Below are positions 5,386 through 5,933 of a DNA stretch of 5,933 nt, piece after piece. The DNA lies in assembly GCA_023247155.1 (NCBI GenBank), contig JAHFGZ010000015.1, forward strand, positions 14,657-20,589. The letters are read 5' to 3'. A program made the translations under genes and the position numbers. A model generated the notes under the pieces. It saw only the letters and a program-made list of their open reading frames with translations. It did not search any database and was not told the DNA's origin. The DNA is from Candidatus Omnitrophota bacterium (lineage in GTDB: Bacteria; Omnitrophota; Gorgyraeia; Aquiviventales; Aquiviventaceae). How positions within the stretch are numbered: position 1 is the stretch's first letter; each line of letters opens with the position of its first letter.

Positions 5386-5933
5386 ATGGCGAAGCAGCTG
5401 ACGAAGCGGCAGCACGCGGTGCTGGACGTGATCCGGGCCTGGATCCGGCAGCGGGGCTACCCGCCGACGATCCGGGAGCTGGGCAAGCAGCTCGGCATCA
5501 AGAGCCTGCGGGGCGTTACGACCCACCTGGACGCGATCGCCAAAAAGGGCTTTCTCAAGCGCGAGCCGCGGGCGCGCAGCATCAGCCTTTCGGATCTCCT
5601 GGCCCCGTTTGAGCAGGCGCTGCGCGTGCCCATCGTCGGGCGCATCCGGGCGGGCTCGCCGGTCCTGGCGCAGGAAGAGGTGGAGGCCCACCTCGTCGTG
5701 GACGGGGCCTGGATCGGGGCGTCCTCGGCGCCGGAGGCCCCGCAGCACTTCGCGCTGAAGGTCAGCGGCGACAGCATGATCAACGCCGGGATCCTGGACG
5801 GCGACTACGTGATCGTCCGCCAGCAGCCGGCGGCCGAGCCCAACGACATCGTCGTGGCGCTCCTGGGCGATGAGGCCACCGTGAAGCGGTTCGTCAAGGA
5901 CGGAGAGCAGATCCGGCTCCAGCCCGAGCATCC
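5386..5933 (+). CDS. lexA: LexA repressor (SOS response), 3'-truncated by the window
   Basis: The visible 182 residues cover nearly all of a usual ~200-residue LexA; the frame is still open at the end. LexA represses DNA-repair genes and cleaves itself when bound to RecA filaments on single-stranded DNA. The N-terminal winged helix-turn-helix is clear: LTKRQHAVLDVI (5-16), GYPPTIRELGKQLGI (24-38) and a recognition helix around S40-I51. The cleavage site is Ala89-Gly90 in VGRIRAGSP. The catalytic Ser130 lies in KVSGDSM and the Lys167 partner in ATVKRF, so self-cleavage should be intact. The recognition helix reads SLRGVTTHLDAI, whereas the Escherichia coli protein has Asn, Ala, Glu and Glu at the base-contacting positions, which fits the unusual palindrome in its promoter. 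It starts at ATG 5386 with GGAGG 5 bases upstream. It has its own promoter, but no terminator separates it from the upstream operon. Confidence 0.96.
   Translation, partial: MAKQLTKRQHAVLDVIRAWIRQRGYPPTIRELGKQLGIKSLRGVTTHLDAIAKKGFLKREPRARSISLSDLLAPFEQALRVPIVGRIRAGSPVLAQEEVEAHLVVDGAWIGASSAPEAPQHFALKVSGDSMINAGILDGDYVIVRQQPAAEPNDIVVALLGDEATVKRFVKDGEQIRLQPEH

Noticed and set aside
5203..5931. Minus-strand open frame covering lexA and the element
   Set aside because: It is antisense to an unmistakable LexA with catalytic residues and crosses the mobile element; no recognisable protein results.
5933..5933. lexA as a truncated pseudogene
   Set aside because: The frame is still open at the window edge and all functional residues are present; the missing end is simply outside the window.

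Overview
This is a very GC-rich, densely coded bacterial window read entirely on the + strand. It holds the end of one operon and the start of lexA. GC-biased third positions, ATGA stop/start overlaps, a sigma70-type promoter and a LexA repressor show that it is bacterial. I cannot name the phylum from the sequence, and the product families are widespread.

Positions 1-5170 form a three-gene cluster of the kind found around MoxR AAA+ ATPases (BatA/BatB-like aerotolerance operons). The first gene is a membrane-anchored von Willebrand factor A (VWA) protein whose 5' end lies outside the window. The second is an 865-residue membrane protein with two complete VWA/MIDAS domains split by an amidotransferase-like Rossmann region. 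The third is a secreted PDZ protein with a helical, TPR-like C-terminus. Each gene overlaps the next by 4 bp (ATGA at 1662-1665 and 4256-4259), so translation is probably coupled. The products probably work together in or at the membrane as an assembly or chaperone-like complex. That role is inferred from the family, not shown here.

Positions 5171-5385 are the lexA control region. A near-consensus promoter (TTGCCA, 17 bp, TATACT) has a perfect 16-bp palindrome filling its spacer, a strong candidate LexA operator. lexA starts at 5386 and runs off the window end with its cleavage site and Ser/Lys dyad visible.

The most striking content is a set of small non-coding palindromic elements inside this otherwise ordinary locus. 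Two related MITE-like elements share terminal inverted repeats and internal blocks. Copy B (5219-5360) sits directly downstream of the lexA -10 box, flanked by a perfect 10-bp direct duplication, so it should form most of the lexA 5' leader. Copy A (4277-4436) sits in the first codons of the PDZ gene. It is stop-free in the reading frame, and removing exactly 171 bp regenerates a compact signal peptide. Three further palindromic insertions lie in frame in the first VWA gene, all at loop, linker or tail positions.
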